Assembly (NCBI GenBank): GCA_024362935.1
Contig: JANCRA010000003.1
Location: 51,993,844 to 52,057,843 of the forward strand
Length of the DNA stretch: 64,000 nt
Reading direction: 5' to 3'
DNA from: Setophaga petechia
Taxonomy: Eukaryota > Chordata > Aves > Passeriformes > Parulidae
The translations under genes were made by a program, and so were the position numbers. Below the pieces are notes generated by a model. The model saw only the letters and a program-made list of their open reading frames with translations, searched no databases and was not told where the DNA came from. Shown in pieces: positions 46,468-58,081 of the stretch (its first letter is position 1; each line of letters begins with the position of its first letter).

Positions 46468-48186
46468 ACTGTTTCAATAAACAACAATTAATGCAATTGG
46501 GGAAACATGAGCACATCTGCTAACAGAAAAGATTGATATAGAAAAAATGTTACGGATATAAAAATTAGCAGTTTTGATGTGTGGCTCATTGTCCCTTTTG
46601 AACTGGATCATGACTACACCAGGTCTTTTTTTCCTGTAACTTCACCAGTGGAAGGTGACAGCCCTAAGTGTGGCTCATGCTCTGGGTACTCAGTCATCTG
46701 CTAATCACAGACTGAGAGAATTTCCTCTACCATGACACTTTGTCCTTTAAAATCTGCAGAAAGTCCATCAGGGAGCTGAGAAAATTGCATTACATGATAC
46801 AAGTTGTATTTCTCTGGAAATACAACATGGCTTTTCCCAAATCCAACAATTATGTCACCCAGTTAGTTCTGCAAAAAAAAAATAATACAAGCTGCAATTT
46901 GCATGTAAAACACACTATGGTGTGCCAAAGAACGTTTACATTATTGGAATACTAGATGCTATAATCTTGTGACATGTGCAAAACATTTCATTTCAGTTTC
47001 ATCTCTTTTTTTTTCATCATTTTTCATACCTTTTTTTTTTTATCACTCAGGATAAAACATCTTGTAAAAAAATAGTGTATATTCAGACGTGTTACATAAA
47101 GATGAAAAGACAAACTCTTCAAGCTCAGTAAACTGTTTAGTTCTTCACTTAGTCTGAATGCCAGGGAAAATTTGCCATGGCAAAGGAGAGGATTCATCCC
47201 AGACGTAAAAGAGAGGAAAGAAAACGGAGCCAACAAATGAAAATGTGTGAGACTCTTTCATGGGACAGAAAGGATAGAGTGCATCAGATGTAGGACCCAC
47301 TGAGCCACAAAGCTGCCTAAAATCACCCTGCTATCATCCCATCGTGGTGACCATTTTAAATGCTTCCTATCCCCATCTGACCCAAGGAGTTGTGTTGAGA
47401 AATAACAGGGAAATGCAAGGAAGGAGCCTGATGAGTTTGAGTGAGGAGCAGGAATGCATCCTGGCAAATAAGTTGTCTATAAGTTTGGTCATCCTGGTCT
47501 ATAAGTTTGTTTATAGGTAAATAAGTCAGGAAGTGGTGCTGGGGCAAAACAGTATCTCCTGCTTGATTACTTTTGCTTTCAGCACAGAAATTTGGTCATC
47601 ATTTGTGACTAAATAGGGTCACACCTTACAAGGACATGGAGCCACTTACCTATTTCTGAGCCAAGCTAGAAGAGAACCCAAATACTCATGTAATTGTGAA
47701 GTCATATGGAAGAATTTAGGTCAATCTAAATTATTTGAAACTTGCTTAAGCAGCAGTAGGTTAAAAGAGAAAAAAAGGCTTCTGTTATCTTTATCTTATC
47801 TGCATTTTTGGAAACTCCAGAGTCATATTTTCTACTTTCCTCAGCAGTCAATTAAGCCTGAAAGACAAATTCTTTTAAATATTAAAGCTGAGACTCTTAC
47901 ATCATTAAGTGCCTCTAGCAAGAGAAGAAATATTTCTAGACTCACAAAAAAAAATTCCTAAAGAGTCATTTTATATGAAATCACAAGGGATGTGAGATTT
48001 CTATTAATTATATTCACAGACTCAATTGTACTCCCATTCTTCCAAAAGGCACAGTTTGCTACAGGGGACTTATTTGGAAACATTAAAAAGTATCAGTCTC
48101 ACTGATATTTTCAAGGCAGTTTTCACTACCACACAGTCTCTATTTTACCAATCTAGTGGCACATCCCAAGACTGTTTTATTTACTG
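46468..48186. other. Gene-free spacer between the two copies of direct repeat X
   Basis: No gene. T runs occur near 47007-47014 and 47032-47041. TCTATAAGTTTGTTTATAGG with an upstream TCTATAAGTTTGGTC at 47475-47515 is a small local repeat. Nothing here matches the sequence flanking the other copy, so no larger tandem duplication is evident. Confidence 0.6.
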
Positions 48187-48461
48187 TCTCAACTGATGTG
48201 AGAATCCTAAACAGTACTTCAGCAGCACTGAAGAACAGTAAAGTGGCAAGTGGTAATTTATTCATCCGTGTTATAGCTAGACAGCAGAAAAACCAAAAAG
48301 TATGAGACTCAAGAAGCATTTTTTCATTTAATTGTATGCTTTTCCTGAATTTCCTAATGAGAAAAAAAATCAGGACTGAAATAAATAATAATGAAGAAAA
48401 ATTTGGAAAGCAGTTATTCTGAGAAAAAGAAACCCAAATGGGGATATGGCAGGGCAACAAA
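48187..48461. repeat. Direct repeat X, copy 2 (unclassified, ~275 bp)
   Basis: Second copy of the sequence at 46200-46467, same orientation, about 2.0 kb away. It differs by scattered substitutions and small indels, such as GAAATAAATAATAATGAAG against GAAATAATAAAA. Both borders are as sharp as in copy 1: similarity begins near CTCAA-TGATGTG and ends at GGCAACAAA. I find no clear target-site duplication around either copy. Confidence 0.85.
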
Positions 48462-48639
48462 AACAGAGCAGGTGAACCTATGGCCAGCTAATGCTGATGT
48501 TCTGCAGGTCTCAGAACTGGGCTGAAATAAGGTGGCAGGGATGGCAGGAAAATCAATTTTTAAAGGAAAAAGAAAACCCAACCACAGAAAGCTTAAACAT
48601 AGATCTTCACAGAATTGTTAAGATTAGATACTAACCAAG

Positions 48640-48985
48640 CAACATCTGAACTAAAGGGGAAAGTAGTTGTCCAGAAATACTTGATGAGCCAACCACTTAG
48701 GAAAAAGGGGGATTGTTTAGTGTGACACCTAGGGCCATAACAGCAAAAAATGAGATGAAATTAAGAGGGAAGATTTAGGCCAGATATCAACAAAACATCC
48801 CAGTAGAGTTATTGTAGTGTGAAATAATCTCCCAAGGAGTGCAGCCGGATCCCCATTGTATGGGAAACTGAAATTTAGCTCAAATTAGAGCTAAAAACTT
48901 CAGTGCAGCAAACAATGCTGCCCCCCTGGAATGATGGCCTCCTACATTGATTTAATAGCTTTTCCTCCAATTTCTGTTCTGTTCC
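48640..48985 (+). mobile_element. Old CR1-type LINE 3' fragment
   Basis: Several blocks in the right order match the 3' part of CR1 LINEs: GAAATTAAGAGGGAAGATTT, AGGCCAGATATCAACAAA, TGTGAAATAATCTCCCAAGG with AGTGCAGCCGGATCCCCATT, and a terminal stretch GGAATGATGGCCTCCTACAT leading to GTTCTGTTCCATCCTAGG. In the CR1 consensus these encode or follow the reverse-transcriptase C-terminus and run into the 3' UTR. Divergence is high and the terminal octamer repeat is eroded, so this is older than the fragments at 14.9 and 51.6 kb. The match is from memory. Confidence 0.6.
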
Positions 48986-51640
48986 ATCCTAGGATGCACA
49001 GTGTAAGGCAGTTTTAGAGGAAGAATGTTTTAAACAAAAGACAGGGTTTTAGCCAAGTGTGCTGAAGTTTAAACATCTATTGCTCCACCAGCCATCACTA
49101 CATCATCTGAACATGCAATTTAGACAACATTTTCCTGGGTTTTGTGGTTTTTTGGGGTTTTTTTTTTGAAAAGTGATTCTGGCCTTCAACATTCTAGTTG
49201 ATGTCCCATTTTACCAGCTGAAGCAGATCAAGTTGAAACCCCATCTGAAGAGGTGATTAGGAACACTCACAGTGCACAGCAGCACACCAAAACCAGGACA
49301 AAATTACTGCCAGTTCAAAAGATGGATGCAATGTTTATCCCACAAAAGCTAAAATCCCTTTAAAAAAATGGCAAATTGGAGCAGTTCCACACTTTCCAAA
49401 CTTACTTGAGCACAAGCACTTTGCCCAAAACAATTTGTAGTTTGCTTTTTTTTTTTTCCTTTTCCACTACTGGAAAGATGCAATCCCTCGTTTTGTATCT
49501 GTGCAGAGCTGCCAGGTGACCATGTGAGTGACAAATCCATGTGGAAACCATTCTCAGAGTCACTATGCTTCCTCATAAAATGCACAAGTCATGCCATGAT
49601 TTTTGGATGTAGCTTTTCCTCACCCAGCTAAAGCATTTGACTAAGCACAAAATGAGAAGCACCAATAAGACTGGCACACACAGAGTTTTCCCTACACATA
49701 CATGTCTCTGATAATACAATTTTTTACTGCTGTTCGCATTTTCCCCTCTCTTCAATATTTTCTGCAGCACTGCCTGTGGTCAAACTGATGCAACTGCAAC
49801 ACAATGAGAGACAAATTGCAGAAATTATCAATTTACACTATGCATGAGGAACTGAAAAGAGAAGAAAACATAGAAACTTCATCAAAATTATAATAAACAC
49901 TTCCTTTTCCTTATGTATTAAAGGACACTTTGCATGATCTAATGGCTGCTTTTGAGTCCTAGTAGTAGCTGCAATACAAAGGAATTAAATTACATCTCTC
50001 AAAGAACAGAAGACAGTCTGGCCATATCCAGTAACTGGTGGGTTATAAGCAATATCCCAGAAAAGCTGAGGTGGATTGAAGTTTTTCTCAATAGACACCT
50101 GAATTAATCTAGAGAAACATCCTCTCTTTTGACAGTACATAAAACATAGTGGGTGCCTATTTGAAAATTCAGTATTAAAAAAACTCCACCTGTAATATTT
50201 TCCTTAAAATTTAATTGTTTTTGCTGTCCAGAATTCAAAACCTTTCAAGAGATGAGCTAAGCTACAAATTTTCCACATAAAAAGATGTGTTTTAATACTT
50301 CCCTAATGCCATCCAGGGTGTGACACAGGCAGGAGGTGTTACAGTGCCAGGGATGAAACTCTGGGTGCATTTTCCATGTGTGGCAGCCTGAAGCACCATT
50401 AAACCCAGAGAATATTTAACAATATCTACACCTCCACTCACATTAACCACTTAGAAAGCCACAAAAGCTGTGTGGACTCACATCCCCAGGTTCCTAGGAA
50501 AATTTTCTCTGTCTGTTGTAACATGTCCTGAAAATATCCAGCTGTGGAAAGCGTTTTTCATCTGAAAATGACCAGTGCTGCCACTCTCCACAGAGTCTTT
50601 CCCCTGGAAATATTAGGGATTTCATGGGGCATGTTCAGGACATTCATTCCAAGCAGTTACTGCCTTCTACCAAATGAATTTCAAATATCTGTGCCTAATA
50701 TGTGGTGAAAGGGCTGGTAGAAAGTTAATAGCAATTTCTCAAAGCCACTCACTCAAGGAAGTCTTGCAGCTCTCTTGCACTAAAGGTGAATTTTCACTGT
50801 CTCCAGTGGCTGTAGTTGGATGATCCAGAGCAGCCCTGGGATACAGGAAGGTGATTACATTTTCTTTGGCTTCCAGAAAGTGAATCCCATCACCTTCCCA
50901 GGAATTGAGAAAAGTTTAATGCATGGAAACTGCTGATACTTGCAAGAATTTGCAGAGCAGTTGTTTTCTGTTTTAAATAGAAAAGCCCACAGGAAGTCTG
51001 CATCCTGCAGGTAAAGAAGCAATTTTCAGAGCAATGATGCTTTTGCATATGTATAGCAGCTTTCACCCACAACAGAGCTCAAATTAGCAACATGGTTGTG
51101 TAGATTTAACAAAGATACAATTTTGGGTGTCTTTAACCAGAAATCTAGGACTAGACTTCTGGCTGAATGAGAAAATTTCTGAGAAATTTTTGATGGACAA
51201 AAGCAGGAAAAAATTTTGGGGTTTTGGAATATCCAAAGCGCAGGAATTACTCCACTGCAGTGCCCCACCAGCACATGGAAAAGGGTGAGTGGATCATTCT
51301 CAACTATTTCCTTTAGACAATTGTTGTTATGGCCTATCCCTCTCCTTAATAGGATTTGCAAAGAGGCCCAATTCATTTAAAAGGATGCAATTTAGTAGGA
51401 TTTGAAGAAGCATTAACACAGACCAGTTTTGATATTGATGCATAAATAAAAAACATGCAGCTTTATGTCACTCACACTGTGCATTTACCACATTTCGTCC
51501 CACTAAAACACTTAGGTTCCTACAGTAACCTTAGCACTCCTGAAGATAATGAGCTACCTTGCCAGGAGCAAACCTTACACAATTTTCTCTGTCATTAAAC
51601 AGTGTGGCACCTTCAGCACAGGGTGTACATACCTTTATTC
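48986..51640. other. Gene-free stretch
   Basis: No element recognised. G/T-rich homopolymers lie at about 49139-49168 (TTTTGTGGTTTTTTGGGG, then ten T) and a T run at 49446-49457. Frames up to 116 codons (minus, 51.03-51.38 kb) show no domain. Confidence 0.6.
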
Positions 51641-51922
51641 ACAGCACCACAGGATGGCTGAGGCTGGAAGTGACCTCTGGAGGTCACCTTGGCCAACCCC
51701 TGCTCAAGTAGGGCCACCCACAACCACATCAATTGGCTTTTGAATATCTCCAAGGGAAAAGACTTCACACCCTCTCTAGACAGCCTAGGTCAGTGTCTGG
51801 ACACCCTCACAGGAAAATATGGCTATTTTTTTCATCTTATTTCTAAACAGAACTCCCTGCATTTCCTTTTGTGCTCAAAGATTCTCTACCTGTCACCAGT
51901 CACTGCTGAGTATAGTCAGAAA
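51641..51922 (-). mobile_element. CR1 LINE, 3' end
   Basis: The plus strand reads as the reverse complement of a CR1 tail: CACAGGATGGCTGAGGCTGG, then AAGTGACCTCTGGAGGTCAC, CCAACCCCTGCTCAAGTAGG, TTTGAATATCTCCAAGG, a degraded CTCTCTAGACAGCCTAGG, GGACACCCTCACAG, CTCCCTGCATTTCCTTTTGT and CTACCTGTCACCAGTCACTG. About 280 bp remain, 5'-truncated, with small internal deletions. The last residue of the CR1 octamer repeat lies at the left edge (CACCACAGGAT). This is the most easily recognised CR1 in the window. Confidence 0.9.
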
Positions 51923-52556
51923 AAAAAATCTCAGGGAATGACAGTGCTAGCCAAAAAAAATGTATTTATGGAGTTTTCATTCTCTACAACTCAGTGATTC
52001 CCATTTGCTTTGCCTCTGCTTCTCTAAGACACAGCTCTGAAAGCTCAGCCTGACCTGTGTTGTTCCTTGAACTCCCCTCTCCAAGCCCAATGCAGGGACT
52101 CAAAATAAAGCTATAGAGGTGTGGAGCACACAGGGAGCCTGAGGAAAATCTGTTTTCCCATTCAGAGTAAGCTGTCTTTACTGCCAGTTTCACTAGTCTT
52201 AAAATCAGGGATTTTGGCAAATTAATCACCGACCTCCACTAAAGCAGTTGTGAATAAGAAAGACTATCTCTAAAAAAAACATAACCAAAAAAACCCCAAA
52301 ACACCAAACACAAAAACCAACAAAGCAAAATGAACAATTATCCTTAGTCCTTTTATCCCTTTCTTTAAAATGGAGACTCCACCATTCACCCCGACCTGAC
52401 AAGTGCATGATGAAAAAGAATGATGTGCTCAAACTTTAACACAGTACAAACCTCAAGAAGACAACATGGGTTGGGCTAATTTACCCAAACTGAACACAAT
52501 TTTCACTGCATCCTTAGAAAAACTGCTCAAAATGAGGCAGATGTAGTAATGGGCAC
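51923..52556. other. Gene-free spacer with A/C-rich tract
   Basis: No gene. An A- and C-rich low-complexity tract lies at about 52271-52334 (AAAACCCCAAAACACC and similar words). Otherwise nothing is recognised. Confidence 0.65.
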
Positions 52557-53008
52557 AGTGGCATTCAGATTTTCAGAAAAATCCCTTTGCCCAAGTTTTT
52601 TCTCCTGGGAAGCTGAGAGACCTCAGAGATAAAGAAAAACAATAATTATCTCATTTGTTTCTCCTGTGTTTTGCTCACGTGGAATATGTTTGGAGATTGG
52701 TTTCTGATGTGAATTGTTTTGACTCTTTGGCCAATCAGGGCCAAGCTGTGTCAAAGACTCAGGAGAGAGTCACAAGTTTTCATTATTTATATTAGCTTTT
52801 TATTATATTAGCTTATATATTATAAAGCTCATATTATATTTATTATATATTAGCTTTTTAGTATGGTGTAAGTACCCTTTCTGTATTCTTTAGTATAGTT
52901 TAGTATAGCATTCTTTAGTATAATATTGTAAAATAATAAATTAGCCCTCTGAGAACGTGGAGTCACATTCCTCATCCCTTCCTGCCGTGAGGTTCCCCAC
53001 AAATACAA
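52557..53008 (+). mobile_element. LTR family 1, copy E (solo LTR)
   Basis: A plus-strand LTR with a decayed start (AGTGGCATTCAGATTTTC in place of TGTCACAGTCATATTTTC). It carries TTCTCCTGGGAAGCTGAGAG, TTTCTCCTGTGTTTTGCTCA, a TTGGCCAATCAGGGCC box, AATAATAAATTAGCC (AATAAA) and CCCTTCCTGCCGTGAGG near the end. Against copy F it lacks about 20 bases before GTGAATTG and has an extra ~70 bp made of repeated ATATTAGCTTTT words at 52790-52860, at the place where copy B carries its ATATT array. The ends are eroded and I find no clear target-site duplication. Confidence 0.85.
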
Positions 53009-53837
53009 TAGGACAGTAATTCTTTAGACATACCTCTGCACACAGCAATTCCAATCCACTGGAATGCCAAGGGTGCCAGCACATCTGCCTTTACCGTGGA
53101 GGCAGCTGACATATCTGGTATCAGAGATATCTGATACCATATAAAAGCAGGAAACCTGTCACAGGGGAGCCTGGCAAGGTGATGGAGAAAAGTGTTATCC
53201 CCACGTTCACTACAACCACATTTCCATCCCAATTAAACCTCCCCAAATAGGCAGGGGGGTTTCAAAGCAGACATTTCACCGCCAAGCTCACGCTGCCATT
53301 CCTGGGAGTCAGGATGATAAATCCCTTCCCACTGCTCTGAAAGTTGCCCAGCATGTTGGAGGCATGTGGCAAAGTCAGGAGAGCTCTCCTAATGAGACTT
53401 GCTCCCTTTGATGTTTCCTCTGGATAGCGGAGCTGGCACAGAATGAATATTTTAGATGTCTTATGCAAAAAAAGTCAAACAGTTTTCACCTCTGATAACC
53501 ATACATCTTACTTTAAAGGCCTTAACTTCTAAATATTGGAGATGAGAGGCGATTCCTTTATGTCTTTTTTTTGCTGTTGAGATAGAATGCTTTTTTTTTA
53601 ATTAAAAATGAATAAGGTTTCAGATTTTGTAACCTTGGTACACTCAGCTAAGCAATGACATGCAGGTTAGAAATCAATATACACAGTTAAGCAGTGTTAA
53701 AGTAGTGGGCAGCTCATTTCTCAATTAAAAGTGTTTTAAAACCCACCACATTAATTTTCATGTAGCCATTTGGAGAAGCCTATGGAGAAAATACCTGGAA
53801 TCTTAAGGACATTAAGCAGAGATTCTGCTGAGCCAGA
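53009..53837. other. Spacer between LTR copies E and F
   Basis: 829 bp without a recognised gene. It holds a perfect hairpin at 53116-53139 and T runs near 53565 and 53592-53600. Copies E and F lie on opposite strands on either side, so together they form a large divergent inverted arrangement of LTRs. Confidence 0.65.
53116..53139. other. Perfect hairpin, 10-bp arms, 4-nt loop
   Basis: TGGTATCAGA, loop GATA, TCTGATACCA. The arms are perfect. This is consistent with chance in a window of this size; no transcript or function is inferred. Confidence 0.7.
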
Positions 53838-54250
53838 TTTGCAGGGTGGCCCATGGCAGGAAGGAATGATGAATGTGAATCCATGTTCTCAGAAGGGTAA
53901 TTTATTATTGTATGATACTATATTATATTAAAGAATACTAAACTAAACCATACTAAAGAATACAGAAAGGATACTGACAGAAGGCTCAAAAGATAATAAT
54001 GAAAACTTGTGACTCTTTCCAGAGCCCTGACACAGCTTGGCACTGATTGGCCACTGAGTGAAAACAACTCACAGCAGAATCCAATGGAACAATCACCTGT
54101 GGATAAATAATCTCCACACACATTCCATATGAGCAAAACACAGGAGAAGCAAATGAGATAATTATTGTTTTCCTTTATCTCTGGGGCCTCTCAGCTTCTC
54201 AGGAGCAAAATCCTGGGCAAGGGGATTTTTTGGAAAATATGACTGTGACA
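53838..54250 (-). mobile_element. LTR family 1, copy F (solo LTR, best-preserved)
   Basis: A minus-strand LTR of about 410 bp. On its own strand it starts TGTCACAGTCATATTTTCC and carries CAAGCTGTGTCAGGGCTCTG, a TGGCCAATCAGTGCC box, GTATTCTTTAGTATGG, an AATAATAAATTACCC (AATAAA) signal, and ends CCTTCCTGCCATGGGCCACC, then CTGCAAA. It is the copy closest to a consensus for A, B and E, and shares long identical runs with copy A. The 72-codon minus frame over it is not a gene. The left boundary is set by where family similarity stops, and no duplicated target is visible. Confidence 0.9.
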
Positions 54251-57200
54251 GGGCTTCCTGGGTGCAAAGTTCAATTGAAATGTCTGATTTTAGTGTGCCT
54301 AGGCACAGTGTTTGCAGCTCACAACAAACAGTAAAATAGAAAGAGAGAGAACATTAGGCACTGATTTTCAATGATGCTAATCATCTTCCTCAGGATAAAC
54401 TTGCAATGGAAAATATTGTGCATCTTTTGTGCAATTAGTGAGACAGCAGATATTCATATCAAGGAAGAAAGGTCAAATAGACATAAATTTAAAATTCCCA
54501 AAGAGCAGGAAAATAATTTATCCTATTGCTGCTTTTGCCTATCTTTGTGAGCCTCCCACTAGCTTTAGGAAAGAATGAGAGCCCCTGAAGTTTTGAGATG
54601 ATCTCTTTGCTGATCTAAGAGGCTCCATGCCTGTACTCATTCAAGAAATTTCAGAACTTGAAGAATTCATCAGGTCAGAGTACACTTCAGAAAAGTCCTA
54701 AGCAGGTTCTGGGTATGTTTCAATGGAAAGCAAAATTCCAAAATTCTGAAAGCACACAACAGAACTCATCTGGGGAAGATTTTCAGAGAGGTTTTCAAAG
54801 TACAAAAAATTATTTAGGACTCTGATCCTCCAGCTCCAAGGGCAGATCTTGCCCAGCCAAAGAGCCAGAGCCTCTGGAGACACAGCCATGCTGACCCTGA
54901 GTGGCTCAACAGGGAAACAGCATCAGGAGCTCCTGACTTCTGCCCAGCTGTGTCTACAGCACCAAATCCTACCCTGGTCCTGGTTCTGTTCCAGGAGCAC
55001 GACCACTGATCTGCAGAAGATTTGATCAAATGGCACATGCAGGATATGACCTGGTGCTGTCCACTGAGATCTCCTGGACACTGTGCCAAAACCCCTGTGC
55101 TGCCTGAGGAAATGGGAAATCTTTATGATGATTACTTTGCACCTGTTGTTCTGCTCCTCTGTAGGCTAGAAGTCTCACAGGAAGTTTTCTTTACTCACTT
55201 TTCCTGTGCAGGTGCAAGGACAGTCTCTACAGCACATCCAGGACAGTGTTTCCAGTCTCATAGATACAATCCATGAGAAGATTTCCAAAGCTACAGCCAG
55301 ACACCAGAAATACTGAAAATAAGAGGTGGCCTCATGGTTTGTCATGGGTTTTCAAACGGTCTCATCTCACCAGGTGAGTGATCTAGACAAACATTCCTAA
55401 AAGCTCAGTCAAGGACACAATTCTGCTCCTCCTGCCCAGTCACATCTTTGTTTGAAGCTACTGAGGCTCATTCATTCTTGCTGAATTTCATATTTCAGAC
55501 ACTACATCCACAGAGTTACACCAAACACAGGAGTTCACTGAGACTCTACACAGAGTCTGGCAAGTACAGTCAAATGTATAGAAGATGGCTATTTTGATTT
55601 CCAATTATGAGGTGAATTCTTGAATGTCTAACTGTCCAGCACTGACAAGATGAGTATGAAAAATAGGTTTCAATGTGTGGTGAAGTCTCTGAGAATATTT
55701 TGGGTCATATGTGACAGACCAGCAAAGGGGAAAATTGTTCTCCTTCATCATTTTGATGGATATTGTTAGATACAGCTTCCAATTTCTGGGTATCACCTCA
55801 TTAGGTGCCACTACCTATATAAGGAACATTCTCATTCCATTCCCTGTCCCTGAGCTCCTGCCCCAGTGTCCCACTGCTCTTGCAAATGATCCAGAAGGCG
55901 TTTTAATGCCTTCCTGTGCTGCAGAACCAAGACACCTCCCAAAAAACCTGCATTTACATTTGACAGATTTCCAGCAATACACAGCACTGCAAAAAAAAAA
56001 AGAGAAATTAAAAAGTTGTGCTCAACACAAACTACAATAGATGTTTAATATATAAAGCAGCTGGGGGTTGAGAAGTACACAAGAGTTCCAAATAAAACAG
56101 AATTTTTAAAAAAATATTCAGTGTTATCTGCCTTCTGGAGCAAGAAACTTAAGCATTGCAGCACCAGGGCAGTGCAATCACAACACTAAGGCACTGAGTA
56201 ATAACAGATTTAGAAGACTTGAACTGCAGGAAGTAAACATAAGCATGGAAGACATTCTCGAAATGGTGCCACAACTCTTGTCTTGGATTCTGACCCATTT
56301 CATGTCATTAGAAATTGAAATTAATTTAAAAAAAAAACAAAACCACATTTCACTCAGCCCCACATAGAGCCAAATTTTGGCACAATTCCTTGATGGCACA
56401 TTTAGAAAAAATTAGCTTGAAATGAGAGTAATTGGGAATTTGTTGAATCACAATATATTTAGTGGGAAATCCCCTCAGCCTGGTTGACCCTTCAGTACCA
56501 GAAGCCCTGGCCCCCCTCAGTGTGCTTTAGGCATAAAACACACCAAGCTGTAAGACATACTGCTGCCACAGCTCAACTCAGGACGTACACAGTGAAAACA
56601 GTGTGATTTTGAGTAAACACTAGAAGGAAAAAAATATTTACATAATTGTCAGTATACATTTTATCTGCCACTTGCTCCCTCCTTTCAGCCATCCATTGTG
56701 ATGCAGGTTATAAATACACAATCTCTTATTTCCCCCCCAAAAATTATCAATCATTCAGCACACAAACACCTGCTGAAGTAAAATTCAGTCCTAGCAATTA
56801 ACATTTGGCAACAATTTACTCAACTGACAATGGCATTAAGCTCAAAATAAAGCGTTCAGCTCAACCTGAAATCCATTAATGTTATTGTATTGTGATGAGC
56901 ATCAAATAACAGCAGGTTTTGAAAAAAACAGCCTGAGAGAAAGCTGCACACACAACAGGTAACATGCATGAAGTAGAACTGCATGTTCTACTTGTCAGAA
57001 TAGAGACTTCTAATGAAACCAGAAACGTTCATTTAAATTTATGTTGTCATGGAAAACAGGTGCAAGGGTAGAAAATCAAGGAACTGCAGTCAACAGAAGT
57101 TAAACTCTTCTAATCTGCAGCCTCTGCTCATACCAGCCTGTGGGCACACAGGTGAGTGAAGGACACTCACCTAAATTTGAAATATCTCTCCCCAAGTTTC

Positions 57201-57528
57201 AAGAGTTTTTTTTGTCAACCTTTGCTGCCATTTTATTGCAAAGCTCCCATGCCTTCTTGGTGATTTCTCATGGGCAGCTCCTTACAACACAGCCAACAAA
57301 CTCCAATTCCCTCCTCACCCAGCTACCCCACCCTCTTATAGCACTCATCCTCACTGCACACAGCTGTGGCCTGGTAAGGGCAGGCCTGTTCCTAATCTTT
57401 GGTGATCAGTACAGCTGCAACTCTTAGGGGTGAGATTGTCTTCAGTACTATCTGTATTTTCTTACATTCCATCCCCCCACAAACCTTTGCCTTGTTTGGT
57501 TGATGGGATCTCAGTGATTTCCTGAATC
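54251..57528. other. Gene-free stretch
   Basis: No exon or named repeat is recognised. Moderately GC-richer DNA at 54.8-55.26 kb carries frames of 63-91 codons on both strands without domain features. A 12-A run lies at 55989-56000 and a 9-A run near 56327-56335. Confidence 0.6.
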
Positions 57529-58076
57529 TGTCATGGTTGAACCCCAGGCAGCTCCAGTGGGATCAGGGGAGAGAGGGCGAAGGGGAAAAGCTGCAAAACT
57601 TGTGGGTTGAGATAAGGACAGTTTAATAGGGGAAGCAAAAGCCACACATACAGAAGGAAAGGAAAACAAAAAAGTAATTAATTCCCTGCTTCCCAAGGGC
57701 AGGCGGGAGTTCAGCCTTCTCCAGGACAGCAGGGCCCCATCACAGGAAATGGTGGCTTGGGAAGATGAACACCATCACCCCAAATGTCCCCCTTTTCCTC
57801 ATTCTGCCCCCACTTTATCCACTGACCATGACACCCCGTGGTCTGGAATGTCCCTGTGGTCAGTGGGGTCCCCTGTCCTGGCTGTGTCCCCTCCCAGGCA
57901 CCCCCAGCTCCCTCACCAGTGGGGGTCACAGAAAGCAGAGAAGGCCTTGGCTCTGTGCATCAACAACAACAAAAATATCTCTGTGTGATCAACCCTGTGC
58001 TCAGCACAAACCCAAACACAGCCCCACAGCAGCCACTGCAAAGAAAATTAACTCTACTCTAGCTGAAACCAACACA
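57529..58076 (-). mobile_element. Solo LTR, third family (~548 bp)
   Basis: The element begins TGTCATGGTTGAACCCCAGG and ends AGCTGAAACCAACACA, giving TG...CA termini. The flanks are GAATC (57524-57528) and GCATC (58077-58081), a 5-bp duplication with one mismatch. On the minus strand, CCTATTAAACTGTCCTTATC followed by TCAACCCACAAGTTTTGC matches my memory of the polyadenylation region and 3' end of a widespread avian ERV LTR. Overlapping frames of 61-114 codons on both strands fall in its GC-rich centre and are not genes. No internal proviral sequence adjoins it, so it is a recombined solo LTR. Confidence 0.8.
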
Positions 58077-58081
58077 GCATC

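Noticed and set aside
46183..48460. Two related minus-strand frames (94 and 106 codons) as a small gene family
   Set aside because: The similarity is at DNA level across the whole direct repeat, including outside the frames, with indels that are not codon-preserving; no start context or domain supports coding.
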